DNA from: an uncultured Rhodospirillaceae bacterium
GTDB taxonomy: Bacteria; Pseudomonadota; Alphaproteobacteria; MPNO01; UBA2964
Direction: 5' to 3'
DNA length: 33,646 bases
Assembly: GCA_913052165.1 (NCBI GenBank)
Contig: CAJXEC010000015.1
Coordinates: 1 to 33,646 of the forward strand
Below, in pieces: positions 17,591 through 26,265 of the stretch. Positions within the stretch are counted from its first letter, which is position 1; each line of letters starts with the position of its first letter. A program made the position numbers and the translations under genes. The notes below the pieces were generated by a model, which saw nothing but the letters and a program-made list of their open reading frames with translations, had not been told where the DNA came from and did not search any database.

Positions 17591-19912
17591 ATGCCTCGCT
17601 ACTCCGTCAGTCAGCCTGTTCGTCAACTGGAAGCTCCAAGGCTATTGAAGGGTCAGGGGAAATACACCGATGACGTGGCACTGCCGAACCAGGCATTTGC
17701 GATCTTTCTAAGGTCGCCGTATGCCCATGCAGAAATCAAGAAAATTGACATCGCCAAAGCCGAAGCCATGCCGGGGGTACTAAAAATTTTGACCGGAGAG
17801 GATTATCAAGCGGATAATTTGGGCCCGGTAAGAGGTATTTCCCCATTTAAAAAACGAGATGGATCACCGATGTATCGGCCGGATCGCCCTGCGCTCGCAA
17901 AAAATAGGGTTTTGCATGTCGGCCACCTAGTCGCTATGGTGGTTGCAGAGACAGTTTATCAGGCAAAGGATGCGGCCGAGGCCATACTTGTCGATTATGA
18001 ATCGCTTCCTGCAAACGTCTCCACTGCCGAGGCGAATTTAGGCTCTGTGCCTGACCTTTACGAAGATTGCCCACAAAATGAACCGGTCTACAGAGAACAT
18101 GGCGATGCAAGTGCGGTAGATGCAGCGATTGAGCGTGCAGCACATGTCGTCACTGGCACCTTTCCAGTAAATCGGGTGGCCGCGAATTCAATGGAACCAC
18201 GCGCTGTAAATGCGTCCTACGAACCTGGACGAGGGCACTATAATGTTTTTGCTTGCTTACAGCGCCCCTACGTCTGGCGGACGATGATGTGTAAGCACAT
18301 TTTTAAGATTCCCGAGAGCAAGATGACGATTATCGCTGGAGATGTTGGTGGATCTTTCGGTATGAAAGGAGGACTTTACCCCGAAGTTCCTCTGGTTGTG
18401 TGGGCATCAAAAAAGATTGGTCGACCTGTAAAATGGACCTGTGAGCGTTCGGAGGGGCACGTAGCTGATGATCAGGCGAGAGACATGCATGTCGAAGGTA
18501 CCCTCGCTTTGGATGAAAACGGCAAATTCTTGGGTCTAAGATTAGTTTCTAACAATAATGTCGGCGCTTTCATTACAATGATAGGTTTCCTCTCAACCAA
18601 TGGCGTCGCGAGCGCCGTCACCGGACCCTATTCTACTCCCTCGGTTCACGGGGTGGGTCGGGCTGTGCTTACCAATACTGTGCCAGTTTCCAATTATCGA
18701 GCGCCCGGCGGAGCCCCATCAGCCTATGTGATCGAGCGTATGGTGGATATAGCTGCCGCGGAGATGGGGATTGATCCAGCTGAGATCCGAAAACGCAATC
18801 TAATACCGGCAGAACAAATGCCTTACCGCTGCCCAACCGGAGAAACTTACGATTGTGGTGATTTTGAAAAAGTTTTGCATAAATGTCTGAAGACCGCAGA
18901 CTATAAGGGTGCTCAAAAGCGCAGAGAGGCCGCGCGTTCCCAAGGTTTTTTATACGGAATTGGGGTTTCGATGGCGGTCGATCCGAGTGCTGGGCCTTCG
19001 CCGGAGACGGCTGAGTTGCGATTTGATCCGGGGGGCGATTTGACCATTTTGTGCGGAACTACCGCTGGAGGGCAGAGTCATGAAACGATTTATACTCAGA
19101 TTGTAAGTGAAAAACTGGGGATCGACTCTGAACGCATAACCGTCATTGAAGGTGACACCAGCAAGCTGTCATGGGGCACCGGCACGGGGGCTGCGCGAAG
19201 TGCGACGATTGGAGGAACGGTTGTTTTCCGAGCGGCGGAAAAGATTATTGACAAGGCTAAGCGTATCGCAGCCCATATGCTTGAAGCTGCAGCAGACGAT
19301 ATAGAGTTCAAAGATGGGGTTTTTTGTATTGCAGGGACTGACCGAGAGGTAACTATTTCTAAGGTTACGGAGGCCGCTTTTTTGCCAAATCAACTCCCGC
19401 CAGATCTGGAGATTGGCTTGTATGAAACAGCTACTTGGTCTCCAGAGGTATCCAATGTTCCAAATGCTGCTAACCTTTGTGAGGTCCAGATCGATCCTGA
19501 TACAGGCGTGGCTCAGATAAAAAGGTATTCTTCGGTTCATGATGTGGGCGCCGAATTAAACCCCCTTCTCGTTGACGGCCAAATGCATGGCTCTATTGCG
19601 CAGGCGGCCGGCCAAGCCCTTATGGAGAATATGGCCTACGACCCAGTCAACGGCCAAGTGCTATCGGGTTCCTTTATGGACTACGCAATGCCAAGGGCAG
19701 ATAATTTTTGTGGATTTGAGCTAAATAGGCACCCCATACCTACATCTTCAAACCCGTTGGGCGTAAAAGGTGCTGGAGAGACAGCTACCGTTGCGGGGCT
19801 CCCGGCGGTGATGAATGCTATAAATGATGCTTTGTTACCTTTAGGTATTACTAATATTTCAATGCCAGCGACCTCAGAAAAGATTTGGCAAGCGATCCAA
19901 ATGCAGAATTAA
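17591..19912 (+). CDS. Xanthine dehydrogenase family molybdopterin-binding (large) subunit
   Basis: 773 residues, the usual size of a CoxL/XdhB-type large subunit carrying the molybdenum cofactor. It opens with the hammerhead domain (RLLKGQGKYTDDVALPNQ). Cofactor-binding motifs: GDVGGSFGMKGG at about 251-262, NYRAPGGAPSAYVIER at about 366-381, GTTAGGQSHETIYTQI near 490, and the active-site glutamate in VKGAGETATVAGLPA at about 723-737 (the GVGEPG region). CO dehydrogenase's AYRCSFR loop is absent, so it is not a true CO oxidiser; an N-heterocycle or aldehyde hydroxylase is more likely. The FAD and 2Fe-2S subunits usually encoded alongside are missing. GGGAAT precedes the ATG. Confidence 0.93.
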   Translation: MPRYSVSQPVRQLEAPRLLKGQGKYTDDVALPNQAFAIFLRSPYAHAEIKKIDIAKAEAMPGVLKILTGEDYQADNLGPVRGISPFKKRDGSPMYRPDRPALAKNRVLHVGHLVAMVVAETVYQAKDAAEAILVDYESLPANVSTAEANLGSVPDLYEDCPQNEPVYREHGDASAVDAAIERAAHVVTGTFPVNRVAANSMEPRAVNASYEPGRGHYNVFACLQRPYVWRTMMCKHIFKIPESKMTIIAGDVGGSFGMKGGLYPEVPLVVWASKKIGRPVKWTCERSEGHVADDQARDMHVEGTLALDENGKFLGLRLVSNNNVGAFITMIGFLSTNGVASAVTGPYSTPSVHGVGRAVLTNTVPVSNYRAPGGAPSAYVIERMVDIAAAEMGIDPAEIRKRNLIPAEQMPYRCPTGETYDCGDFEKVLHKCLKTADYKGAQKRREAARSQGFLYGIGVSMAVDPSAGPSPETAELRFDPGGDLTILCGTTAGGQSHETIYTQIVSEKLGIDSERITVIEGDTSKLSWGTGTGAARSATIGGTVVFRAAEKIIDKAKRIAAHMLEAAADDIEFKDGVFCIAGTDREVTISKVTEAAFLPNQLPPDLEIGLYETATWSPEVSNVPNAANLCEVQIDPDTGVAQIKRYSSVHDVGAELNPLLVDGQMHGSIAQAAGQALMENMAYDPVNGQVLSGSFMDYAMPRADNFCGFELNRHPIPTSSNPLGVKGAGETATVAGLPAVMNAINDALLPLGITNISMPATSEKIWQAIQMQN

Positions 19913-19942
19913 CTGGTCTTTGATCGCAGTTTGCAAAAGGTG

Positions 19943-20971
19943 CTAGGTGCGCCATTCTAGAGTTGTCTCTTTTAGCGGATTTTTAAACTCTTTGCCATCA
20001 TCTTCCGTGCGCGCCCACTCGTTTTTTATACGGAAATACCATTTGGCTTGCTGATCAGGCTGACCCGCCAGTCGCAAGGGTGGGTGCCACTGCAATCCCT
20101 TTGATTGCTTCATAAAAGCGGTTTGATCCTGCTTTAAAAAAGTTCTGGCGAAATGACGAACTACGGGCTTTAGGAAATTTGCCCACTTCATTGACCACCA
20201 CATCATATGCGTTGTTAGTGTATTATTTTCATTTATCGGGGTGCACGCGGTCATACCGCAATAAAAATTTTTCCCTGCCTTAATCTGTTCAATTCGAATT
20301 CCTGGAAGTGCAAACCAAATTCTTACTTCGGGAGCTCCTCCAATTAGCCTGTAAATTTTTGAGTTTTTAGAGGCCAGATGCGGAAGCATCTCAAAGCCCA
20401 GCTGGGATGGTTTAAATTTTTTTTCTTTCTTGGTTCTTCCGGAGGGCTTCCGCCAAAACCAGCTCTCATGAACATGCGGTGTATGAGCCGGGTCTATGAG
20501 CCCGACTACGGCATGGTCAATATTGACCGGAAACTCTAGCACGTGACTTACCTGAGGGCCATGGTTTTCGACCTCCGGGACGGTCGGTGGGTCTACATTT
20601 TGACCATCACCATCGCCAAGCCACACCCAAATCAGACCCTGATACTCTTTGATTGGATAAGTTCGCACAGAAATTTTTGATAGATCAATCTCTGTTTTAT
20701 CCGCTAGGGATGGGATGGATGTGCAGAGCCCGTTTGTTGAAAAAGACCAGCCGTGATAGCAGCATTGGACCTCTTCCCCAATGATTTTACCCTCAGAAAG
20801 GGGAATGCCTCTGTGTGGGCAGTTATCTTGAAGAGCGAAAACTTTACCCGACTGAGTGCGACCTAAAACCATGGGGTGTTTGCAGATTTGGCGATGGATT
20901 AACTGCCCAGTCTTAATTGAGCTGCTCGCACTAGCAAAATACCAAATGTTGGTTAGAAAAGATCGATCCAT
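19943..20971 (-). CDS. Rieske non-heme iron oxygenase, alpha (terminal oxygenase) subunit
   Basis: 342 residues, close to the single-subunit vanillate demethylase, pheophorbide oxygenase or phthalate-oxygenase-like group. The N-terminal Rieske domain has NCPHRGIPLSEG (about 47-58) and QCCYHGWSF (about 69-77), giving the CxH...CxxH cluster site. The mononuclear iron site is in DHAVVGLIDPAHTPHVH at about 150-167 (D-x2-H-x4-H). Such enzymes hydroxylate or demethylate aromatic rings using electrons from a ferredoxin reductase; none is encoded in the window. Convergent with the molybdopterin subunit gene, 30 bases apart. A ribosome-binding site GGGAG lies about 14 bases before the ATG. Confidence 0.92.
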   Translation of the reverse strand: MDRSFLTNIWYFASASSSIKTGQLIHRQICKHPMVLGRTQSGKVFALQDNCPHRGIPLSEGKIIGEEVQCCYHGWSFSTNGLCTSIPSLADKTEIDLSKISVRTYPIKEYQGLIWVWLGDGDGQNVDPPTVPEVENHGPQVSHVLEFPVNIDHAVVGLIDPAHTPHVHESWFWRKPSGRTKKEKKFKPSQLGFEMLPHLASKNSKIYRLIGGAPEVRIWFALPGIRIEQIKAGKNFYCGMTACTPINENNTLTTHMMWWSMKWANFLKPVVRHFARTFLKQDQTAFMKQSKGLQWHPPLRLAGQPDQQAKWYFRIKNEWARTEDDGKEFKNPLKETTLEWRT

Positions 20972-21174
20972 CAGAAAAGAACTAGCTCCCTTAAATAATA
21001 TTTTGGCGCCCTGAAAGACAAATATCTTGGTAACTTAATAATATTGCCTCGAAAAATGACAGAAGAGAGAGTGGTTTCAAACAAAATTTTTACCCTCCGT
21101 TTTATTGATGTTCTGTGCGAACCACTGCTTACAGGTTTTTAAAGGCTTAAATCCAAAGTCAGAATTTAATCCAT
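20972..21174. other. Spacer between the Rieske gene and M24 pseudogene
   Basis: About 200 bases, AT-rich, expected to hold the Rieske-gene promoter on the minus strand. The minus strand of 21077-21200 carries an open stretch with protein-like wording (DFGFKPLKTCKQWFAQN) that I cannot assign; it overlaps the pseudogene start and could be another gene relic. Confidence 0.3.
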
Positions 21175-22151
21175 TTGAACGGCCATATGAATTATCTTCT
21201 CTCGAAACTAGAGCGCTCAAAAAAGGGGTGGCAGTTTTCAGGACCGAGGAACAAAAAAATGGCTGATCTGGCCAAGTCTCAGGGGCTTGATGCTTTACTT
21301 GCAACTAGCTCTGAAAATTTTGCTTATCTATCAGGTCTCGCGGTGCCATCTTACAAATCTCAGCGCTAACGACCCTCAACGTTGTAGTTGAGACCAGACT
21401 GTTCCGCAAGCGTCTTTACCGCTGATATGGAGGCAAATGCTGTCCAGAAAAAATTACCTGAAGTTCCTGTTACCGCTTGGGGTGAGTTTACGGAAATTTC
21501 AAAAGGCGTTCTGGCCCAAATGCTTGTTAATCATGGAATTGTCGGAGGACTCATTGGTTTGGAGATGGACGACCTGCAAGCCCCAGGTTTAGAATGCCTA
21601 AAGGTTATTTCCCCTCGGTGATATTTGTTCCCCGACAAGATCTTTTTAGCCGAGCAACGATTATCGAAACCCCGAGAGAAATCGATGCTCTTAACATACT
21701 CCAGAGAATTTTAGACTAAAGCATACCCGAGCGCTTTTACATTGTTGCAGTGGGGTCCTCTGAAATGGACATCGCCTCTGCTTTGACGCACGAAATTTGC
21801 GCTCGCGGCGCGCGAGATTTTAAATTCATAATCATTGCGACCGGTGAGCGCAGTAAATGAACAAATGTTGGGCCGACGGGAGGGCTTTTGAAGGACGGGG
21901 ATATTTGCAGAGGAGAGATTTTTTCTAGCATCGATGATTATCATGCCTCGGTTTGTCTCATTGCGGTAGTTCAAAAGTCGCCCGGACATGCGGAAAGAAT
22001 CTGCAAAATACAGTCGGATGCCACAAAACGTCTGGTTGAGCTCATCAGCCCCAGACCTAGCTTGAGAGAAATTTATGAGGCCTATCTAAAGATGATTGCA
22101 AAACTCAAGTTACCGCTGATCTGTCCATTTGCGGTTTTTGAAAAACCCTAA
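21175..22151 (+). pseudogene. Decayed M24 family metallopeptidase (creatinase / Xaa-Pro aminopeptidase type)
   Basis: An M24 protein can be followed through two frames. Frame 1 (21175-21620) reads MADLAKSQGLDALLATSSEN, AYLSGLAVPS, DMEANAV, VPVTAWGEFTE and GLIGLEMDDL; it is broken by TAA at 21367-21369 and TAG at 21385-21387. A single frameshift near 21618 then moves to frame 0, which reads FVPRQDLFSRATIIETPREI, MDIASALTHEICARGARDF, TNVGPTGGLLKDGDICRGEI and AERICKIQSDATKRLVELI, with in-frame TAA at 21717-21719 and TGA at 21858-21860. The frame stops at 22151 after LKLPLICPF, so the C-terminal part with the GHGIG histidine and glutamate ligands is lost. One frameshift, four nonsense codons and a truncation show inactivation, fairly recent given how readable it is. 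Confidence 0.87.
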
Positions 22152-22271
22152 AAGAGCCCAAAACTTTGACCACAAGGACTCGCTAAGATTTGGGTATCAG
22201 ATTGGCCAAACCGGTGCTAAGAAATAGACAAAGCTACGAAATCTAGGACTTTGGCGAGGGAGATCGGGGAA

Positions 22272-23267
22272 ATGGGGCGAGAAAATATTAAGCTGAGCAT
22301 CGCTACGACTGATTACGACCATTTTCGAGATTTTCGAACTGGAGAGGTCAAAGCGCAAGGAATTGATCATAGCTGGTCTGTGCTCAGTCATCACGAATGC
22401 TTTGCTCGTTTTACCGCTAATAGGGAATGGGATGTGTCAGAGTTGAGTTTTGCTAAATTTTCAACCCAGGTAACGCGAGATGATTCCGATATTATTGGAT
22501 TGCCAGTGGTATGCTCAAGGTTATTTCGGTTCTCTAGTTTCTATATTAACAAAAACGCTGGAATTAAAACTGTAGAAGATCTCAGGGGAAAGCGCGTTGG
22601 CTCACCGGAATGGGCTCATTCAGCTGCAGTCTACATGCGCGGTTGGATGCATAATGATTGCGGCGTCAAACTGACAGACGTTCACTGGTATCAAGCGGGC
22701 GCAAATGCACCGGGCAGAATGGAAAAAGTCGAATTAAACCTACCCGAAGGTGTTGAAATTACCCGTATCATCGATAAATCGTTGTCAGAGCTTTTGGCCG
22801 CTGGAGAAATTGATTGCGCAATTATTGCTCGCCCCCCCACATGTTTTTTAGAGGGTCATCCAGATGTGACACGACTTTTTCCAAATTATGTCGAGATGGA
22901 GGAGAATTACTACGGCGATACTGGTGTTTGGCCGATAATGCATATAATTGCGATGCAGAGGAAGGTCCTTCAGGAAAATCCGTGGGTTGCAAGAAATCTT
23001 TTAAATGCCTTCAACGAGTCAAAAAATCGTGCTGTGCAGAGGATGTTGGATCCAGCGGTGTCTCGGTACCCTTTGCCATGGATCCCCGCGTACGGGGAGA
23101 GAATGTGTAATACTTTTGGTAAGGACCCATTCCCATTTGGGATCGAGGAAAACAGAGCGACATGTGAACAAATGCTCTTATACACTTACCAACAGGGAAT
23201 TGCACATAAACACGTTAAACCAGAGGATATCTTTCCCGAAGGAATTATGACAGCGGTAGTTGTTTAA
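22272..23267 (+). CDS. 4,5-dihydroxyphthalate decarboxylase-like protein (periplasmic-binding-protein-like fold)
   Basis: About 331 residues. It resembles proteins annotated as 4,5-dihydroxyphthalate decarboxylase (Pht5), which have a type-2 solute-binding-protein fold: IKLSIATTDYDHFRDFRTGEV, a VSELSFAKFSTQV strand, VEDLRGKRVGSPEWAHSAAVY and SLSELLAAGEIDCAIIARPP. There is no signal peptide, which argues for a cytosolic enzyme rather than an ABC binding protein. The frame is open back to a TTG at 22251, but the ATG at 22272 has GAGGGAGA just upstream. It is the only intact plus-strand gene between the M24 relic and the GMC gene. The Rieske oxygenase nearby makes an aromatic-carboxylate role attractive, as in phthalate degradation, where oxygenation precedes decarboxylation; this is inference. 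Confidence 0.8.
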   Translation: MGRENIKLSIATTDYDHFRDFRTGEVKAQGIDHSWSVLSHHECFARFTANREWDVSELSFAKFSTQVTRDDSDIIGLPVVCSRLFRFSSFYINKNAGIKTVEDLRGKRVGSPEWAHSAAVYMRGWMHNDCGVKLTDVHWYQAGANAPGRMEKVELNLPEGVEITRIIDKSLSELLAAGEIDCAIIARPPTCFLEGHPDVTRLFPNYVEMEENYYGDTGVWPIMHIIAMQRKVLQENPWVARNLLNAFNESKNRAVQRMLDPAVSRYPLPWIPAYGERMCNTFGKDPFPFGIEENRATCEQMLLYTYQQGIAHKHVKPEDIFPEGIMTAVVV

Positions 23268-23466
23268 AACCAATTTTTAAGTGTGGGGGCGCTCAATACT
23301 GACATTTCCTCGGAGAGGCTCTAGGTTTTTCCGTTGCAGGCACCTCGGGTCAGTGTAGGCTGCAACGCAGGCTCATACTTATGCAGGTGTCCATAAACCG
23401 GTAATCGAGGTATCGGAGACTGAAGAGGAACGTTGCTTGGCTTCAGAGGTCACCAGAGAGTTAAGC

Positions 23467-23502
23467 AACAATCAAAAAATAGTTTTATTACAATTGATTG
23501 TT
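23467..23502. repeat. 9-bp inverted repeat at the end of the GMC gene
   Basis: AACAATCAA (23467-23475) and TTGATTGTT (23494-23502) are perfect inverted copies spanning the stop codon of the minus-strand GMC gene. It could act as a weak terminator, but there is no proper U-run beyond the stem. Confidence 0.45.
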
Positions 23503-25140
23503 GAGAATCATATCAGCGGCTTTCTCAGCAATCATTATCGTAGGCGCATTCGTTGCTCCACCAATTAAATCAGGCATTACAGAGGCATCTACGATCCGCA
23601 GGCTGTCGAGCCCGCGGACGCGAAGAGTGTGGTCACAAACTGCGGTTGGATCACTTTTTGGACCCATACGACATGTTCCTACTGGGTGATGCACTGTTAT
23701 CATTGTTTTTCGCACATGGGCCTTCAATGCCTCATCGCCATCATCTCCGTCCCCAGGAATTAACTCAGGGCCTGCAAAATTTTTCATTGAGGCTTGGGAA
23801 ACTAATTTTCTTGCGATTCGGAGCCCGTCAAGCATCACGCGCCATTCTTCTTCTTCCTCTAAAAAGGCTTGACTTATTTTTGGCGCAACTGCCGGGTCGC
23901 TAGAGTTTAATGCTATATAACCTCTGCTTTGAGGCCTCATCGGCATAACTCTGACGTTGAAGGCATCGTTGAAAGCTTTTTTAAAGGGTGGGAAATAAGG
24001 ACTAGCGGTATTAGTTGCACCCATCCAGAAAAGAAGCTGGGCATCTGGCACTGGTTCGGAAGGTCGCGTTTTTATAAAGGCAGTGATCCCAAATGGGAGA
24101 TCTGACGCAAACCCGCCAAAGCCTAGGTAGGACTTTATTAGTGAGAGTGCCACTTTATCCAACCGCATTTCCCGATGAAAAGTGCCACGATTTTTTCGAC
24201 GAAAATTTATTGATGCAGAGGTATGGTCAATAAGGTTTTTTCCAACTCCCGATAGCTCGTGATGGACTTCCAGTCCCACGCTCTTGATTTGTTCCGATGC
24301 TCCAATACCGGACAACATCAGTATTTGAGGAGTGTTGATCGAACCGCTCGCTAATATCACCTCTCGGGAGGCCTCAACAGTGATCCTCTTTTGACCTTTC
24401 TGGTAGGTTATTCCTTTCGCTTTTTTACCCTCAAAGTTGATTTTTTCTACTAAGGCATTGATTTCGAGTTTTAAATTAGCTCGCTTGAGAGATGGCTTAA
24501 GAAAAGCTTGAGCTGAGGAACACCTGCGACCTTTGTGAATTGTAGCTTGAATGCGAGCAAAGCCCTCCTTGTTTGATCCGTTGTAATCATCAGTCCAACC
24601 AATTTGCATTTCTTTGCCCGCGTTTATGAAAGCATCGCAGATAGGGTCGTCAAAAGTTGAGTAGGTTGTGTTTAACTCACCACCCGAACCCCTATGGGTA
24701 TCTTCCCCTCTCTCCCAGTTTTCTGACTTTTTGAAGTATTTGAGAATGTCTTTATATGCCCAACCGGGATTGCCAAAGGATTCCCAACGATCGTAGTCAA
24801 CATCATGGCCGTGGTAGTAGGCCATCGCGTTTATGCTTGAACAGCCGCCAATAACTTTCCCTCGGGCACACTCGATAACTCGATTGTCCATAGTCTCCGA
24901 AGGTTCCGCAAAATAGTTCCAATCGTGCATTCGATTTTTCAGTATTTGTCCCCATCCAAGCGGAATGTGTATCCATGGATCTAAATCTCTTCCTCCAGCT
25001 TCTAGCAGGAGTACTCGGTTTTTCGAGTTTAATGTAAGACGATTAGCCAGCGCGCAGCCAGCTGATCCGCCTCCGACAACAATAAAATCAAAATTTTCGT
25101 TATCCATCTGTCTACTCATTGACTGTTTGACGTTGATCAT
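23488..25140 (-). CDS. GMC family flavin oxidoreductase (choline/alcohol dehydrogenase-like)
   Basis: About 550 residues, the normal size for choline dehydrogenase and related FAD alcohol dehydrogenases. Dinucleotide-binding FDFIVVGGGSAGCALANRLT lies near the N-terminus, LLEAGGRD follows, the GMC signature 1 region GKVIGGCSSINAMAYYHGH comes near residue 90, and signature 2 is in ILASGSINTPQILMLSGIG. The active-site histidine is in VHHPVGTCRMG, with DASVMPDLIGGATNAPTIM at the C-terminus. The open frame reaches 25176; the ATG at 25140 has GGAG just upstream (short spacing), and an ATG at 25107 starting MDNENFDF is also possible. It oxidises an alcohol to an aldehyde; the substrate is unknown. 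Confidence 0.92.
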   Translation of the reverse strand: MINVKQSMSRQMDNENFDFIVVGGGSAGCALANRLTLNSKNRVLLLEAGGRDLDPWIHIPLGWGQILKNRMHDWNYFAEPSETMDNRVIECARGKVIGGCSSINAMAYYHGHDVDYDRWESFGNPGWAYKDILKYFKKSENWERGEDTHRGSGGELNTTYSTFDDPICDAFINAGKEMQIGWTDDYNGSNKEGFARIQATIHKGRRCSSAQAFLKPSLKRANLKLEINALVEKINFEGKKAKGITYQKGQKRITVEASREVILASGSINTPQILMLSGIGASEQIKSVGLEVHHELSGVGKNLIDHTSASINFRRKNRGTFHREMRLDKVALSLIKSYLGFGGFASDLPFGITAFIKTRPSEPVPDAQLLFWMGATNTASPYFPPFKKAFNDAFNVRVMPMRPQSRGYIALNSSDPAVAPKISQAFLEEEEEWRVMLDGLRIARKLVSQASMKNFAGPELIPGDGDDGDEALKAHVRKTMITVHHPVGTCRMGPKSDPTAVCDHTLRVRGLDSLRIVDASVMPDLIGGATNAPTIMIAEKAADMILNNQL

Positions 25141-25511
25141 TATGCTCCAAAGTCGTCTTTTGTTGGGGCAACCCAAAATTATACAGAAACCTTAACATTT
25201 AATAATCTAATTCATGTCCTTAATATTTTAATCCATGTGTAGGGAGGAAATTTACCAAATAGATAACAGCTCCCTTGTTTTCTCGCGATAGTGAGAACAA
25301 ATGAGCGTTTTGGTGAAGTTACTTGTTCCGCACTCTTTTTCTGCGAACATGGCCGTATAACTCCAACGATTTATACCAATAATTTTTGAAATTTCATAAA
25401 ACCTTTACAGTCATGCCGCTGTTCTATTACTTTGAGGTTCTAACGTCCCAATCATTGGATTTCTCCTTTCCCGTGAGCCCTAATCTAAGGCTTGACATTG
25501 TTGGACTCTTG

Positions 25512-25715
25512 TCACGAAAGATAAAGGCGATAGGTAACCCATGCCCCTGCGCCGGTAAAAAGCCAAATAAGAAAACTTACCCAGGCGACTACCCGTTTTT
25601 TGTCCTCTGTTGCACCAAACCAGCCGGCAGTACAGATTACACAGATAATATACCAAAAAAGACCAATCCCAATTAATGCAGCGTCTCCGAGTATTTTGAG
25701 GGGCTGGTTCTTCAT
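25512..25715 (-). CDS. Small hypothetical membrane protein (67 residues)
   Basis: Not recognised. The translation is amphipathic and protein-like: a short basic N-terminus (MKNQPLKILGDA), a hydrophobic segment of about 20 residues (around 13-32), a charged turn EDKKR, then a second hydrophobic segment (around 43-62) ending TYRLYLS. This predicts a two-helix inner-membrane hairpin. There is no strong ribosome-binding site and the codon usage cannot be judged at this length. Another minus-strand frame overlaps (25480-25767) but has no hydrophobic pattern, so this one is the better candidate. Confidence 0.45.
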   Translation of the reverse strand: MKNQPLKILGDAALIGIGLFWYIICVICTAGWFGATEDKKRVVAWVSFLIWLFTGAGAWVTYRLYLS

Positions 25716-25872
25716 TTAACCAAAACAACGAAGTTTTTTTGGATGGGCAAGGGATAGCTGTTTCCATAAAAGAGGGTTGTTTTTTTGGTTTTCATACGTC
25801 CCCTGAACGGTCCAGACCTTCTATTTTTTGCCATAATTATAACAAGACCGGTTTAGTTATTAAGAAATATTG

Positions 25873-25944
25873 CGGGTGCGATAGGAATTAAACCTGTGAC
25901 CTCCACCTTGCGCAGGCAATGCACTCTCCCTCGGCCGCGCCCCC
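25873..25944 (-). pseudogene. tRNA-like remnant (possibly tRNA-Ala)
   Basis: Read on the minus strand, the first seven bases GGGGGCG pair with CGCACCC at the 3' end at six of seven positions, giving a normal acceptor stem over a 71-base span. A T-arm ACAGG-TTTAATT-CCTAT is present with a four-of-five stem and a loop deviating from TTCRANN. The anticodon arm would be TTGCC-TGCGCAA-GGTGG, with several wobble pairs and CGC at the anticodon position, but base 33 is G instead of U. The D-stem does not pair properly and U8 is missing. Taken together this looks like a decayed tRNA rather than a working one. The isotype is a guess. Confidence 0.45.
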
Positions 25945-26219
25945 TTTTCTTTGTAAAAATTTTCATAATTCCGAACATTTTTCCGATCAACAGTATCGGT
26001 CTATTATCTAAATGAGAAGCAAAAATAATTGTTGGTTCAGCGCAAACGGGTGCTTAGGAAGAGGGTTCCGATGCTTCAGGGAATAGAGATGGTGCGCTCG
26101 TGATGTGGTCTGAAATCAGGGGTGGGGAACTCAGTAGTAAAAATTCGTAAAGATTCTAGAGGCTTTTAGAGATTAAATAGTAATGCGATAACTAAAAATC
26201 TTAAGCGGAGGAAGGTACG

Positions 26220-26264
26220 ATGTATCGCTCCCGAGCGTTATCATGTCTGTTACCAGGTAGATAA
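26220..26264 (+). CDS. 14-codon leader ORF upstream of the DUF3108 gene
   Basis: An ATG at 26220 is preceded at ideal distance by a very strong ribosome-binding site, GGAGGAAGG (26207-26215). It encodes MYRSRALSCLLPGR and stops at 26262-26264, one base before the ATG of the next gene, which has no good site of its own. This layout suggests translational coupling. An inverted repeat CGCTC-cc-GAGCG lies inside it. It could instead be chance, or the relic of a frameshifted N-terminus. Confidence 0.4.
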   Translation: MYRSRALSCLLPGR

Positions 26265-26265
26265 A

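Larger units (their letters stand above)
25177..26265. other. Nearly gene-free 1.1-kb stretch
   Basis: The stretch is AT-rich with many stops. The supported or possible items are listed separately: a 67-codon membrane ORF at 25512-25715 (-), a tRNA-like remnant at 25873-25944 (-) and a leader ORF at 26220-26264 (+). An AGCGCA/TGCGCT pair (26039-26044 with about 26093-26098) could close a 60-base stem-loop, possibly a small RNA. I see nothing else firm. Confidence 0.5.

Noticed and set aside
17591-19912. CO dehydrogenase large subunit (CoxL)
   Set aside because: The form I active-site loop AYRCSFR is absent; the corresponding region reads NYRAPGGAPSAY.
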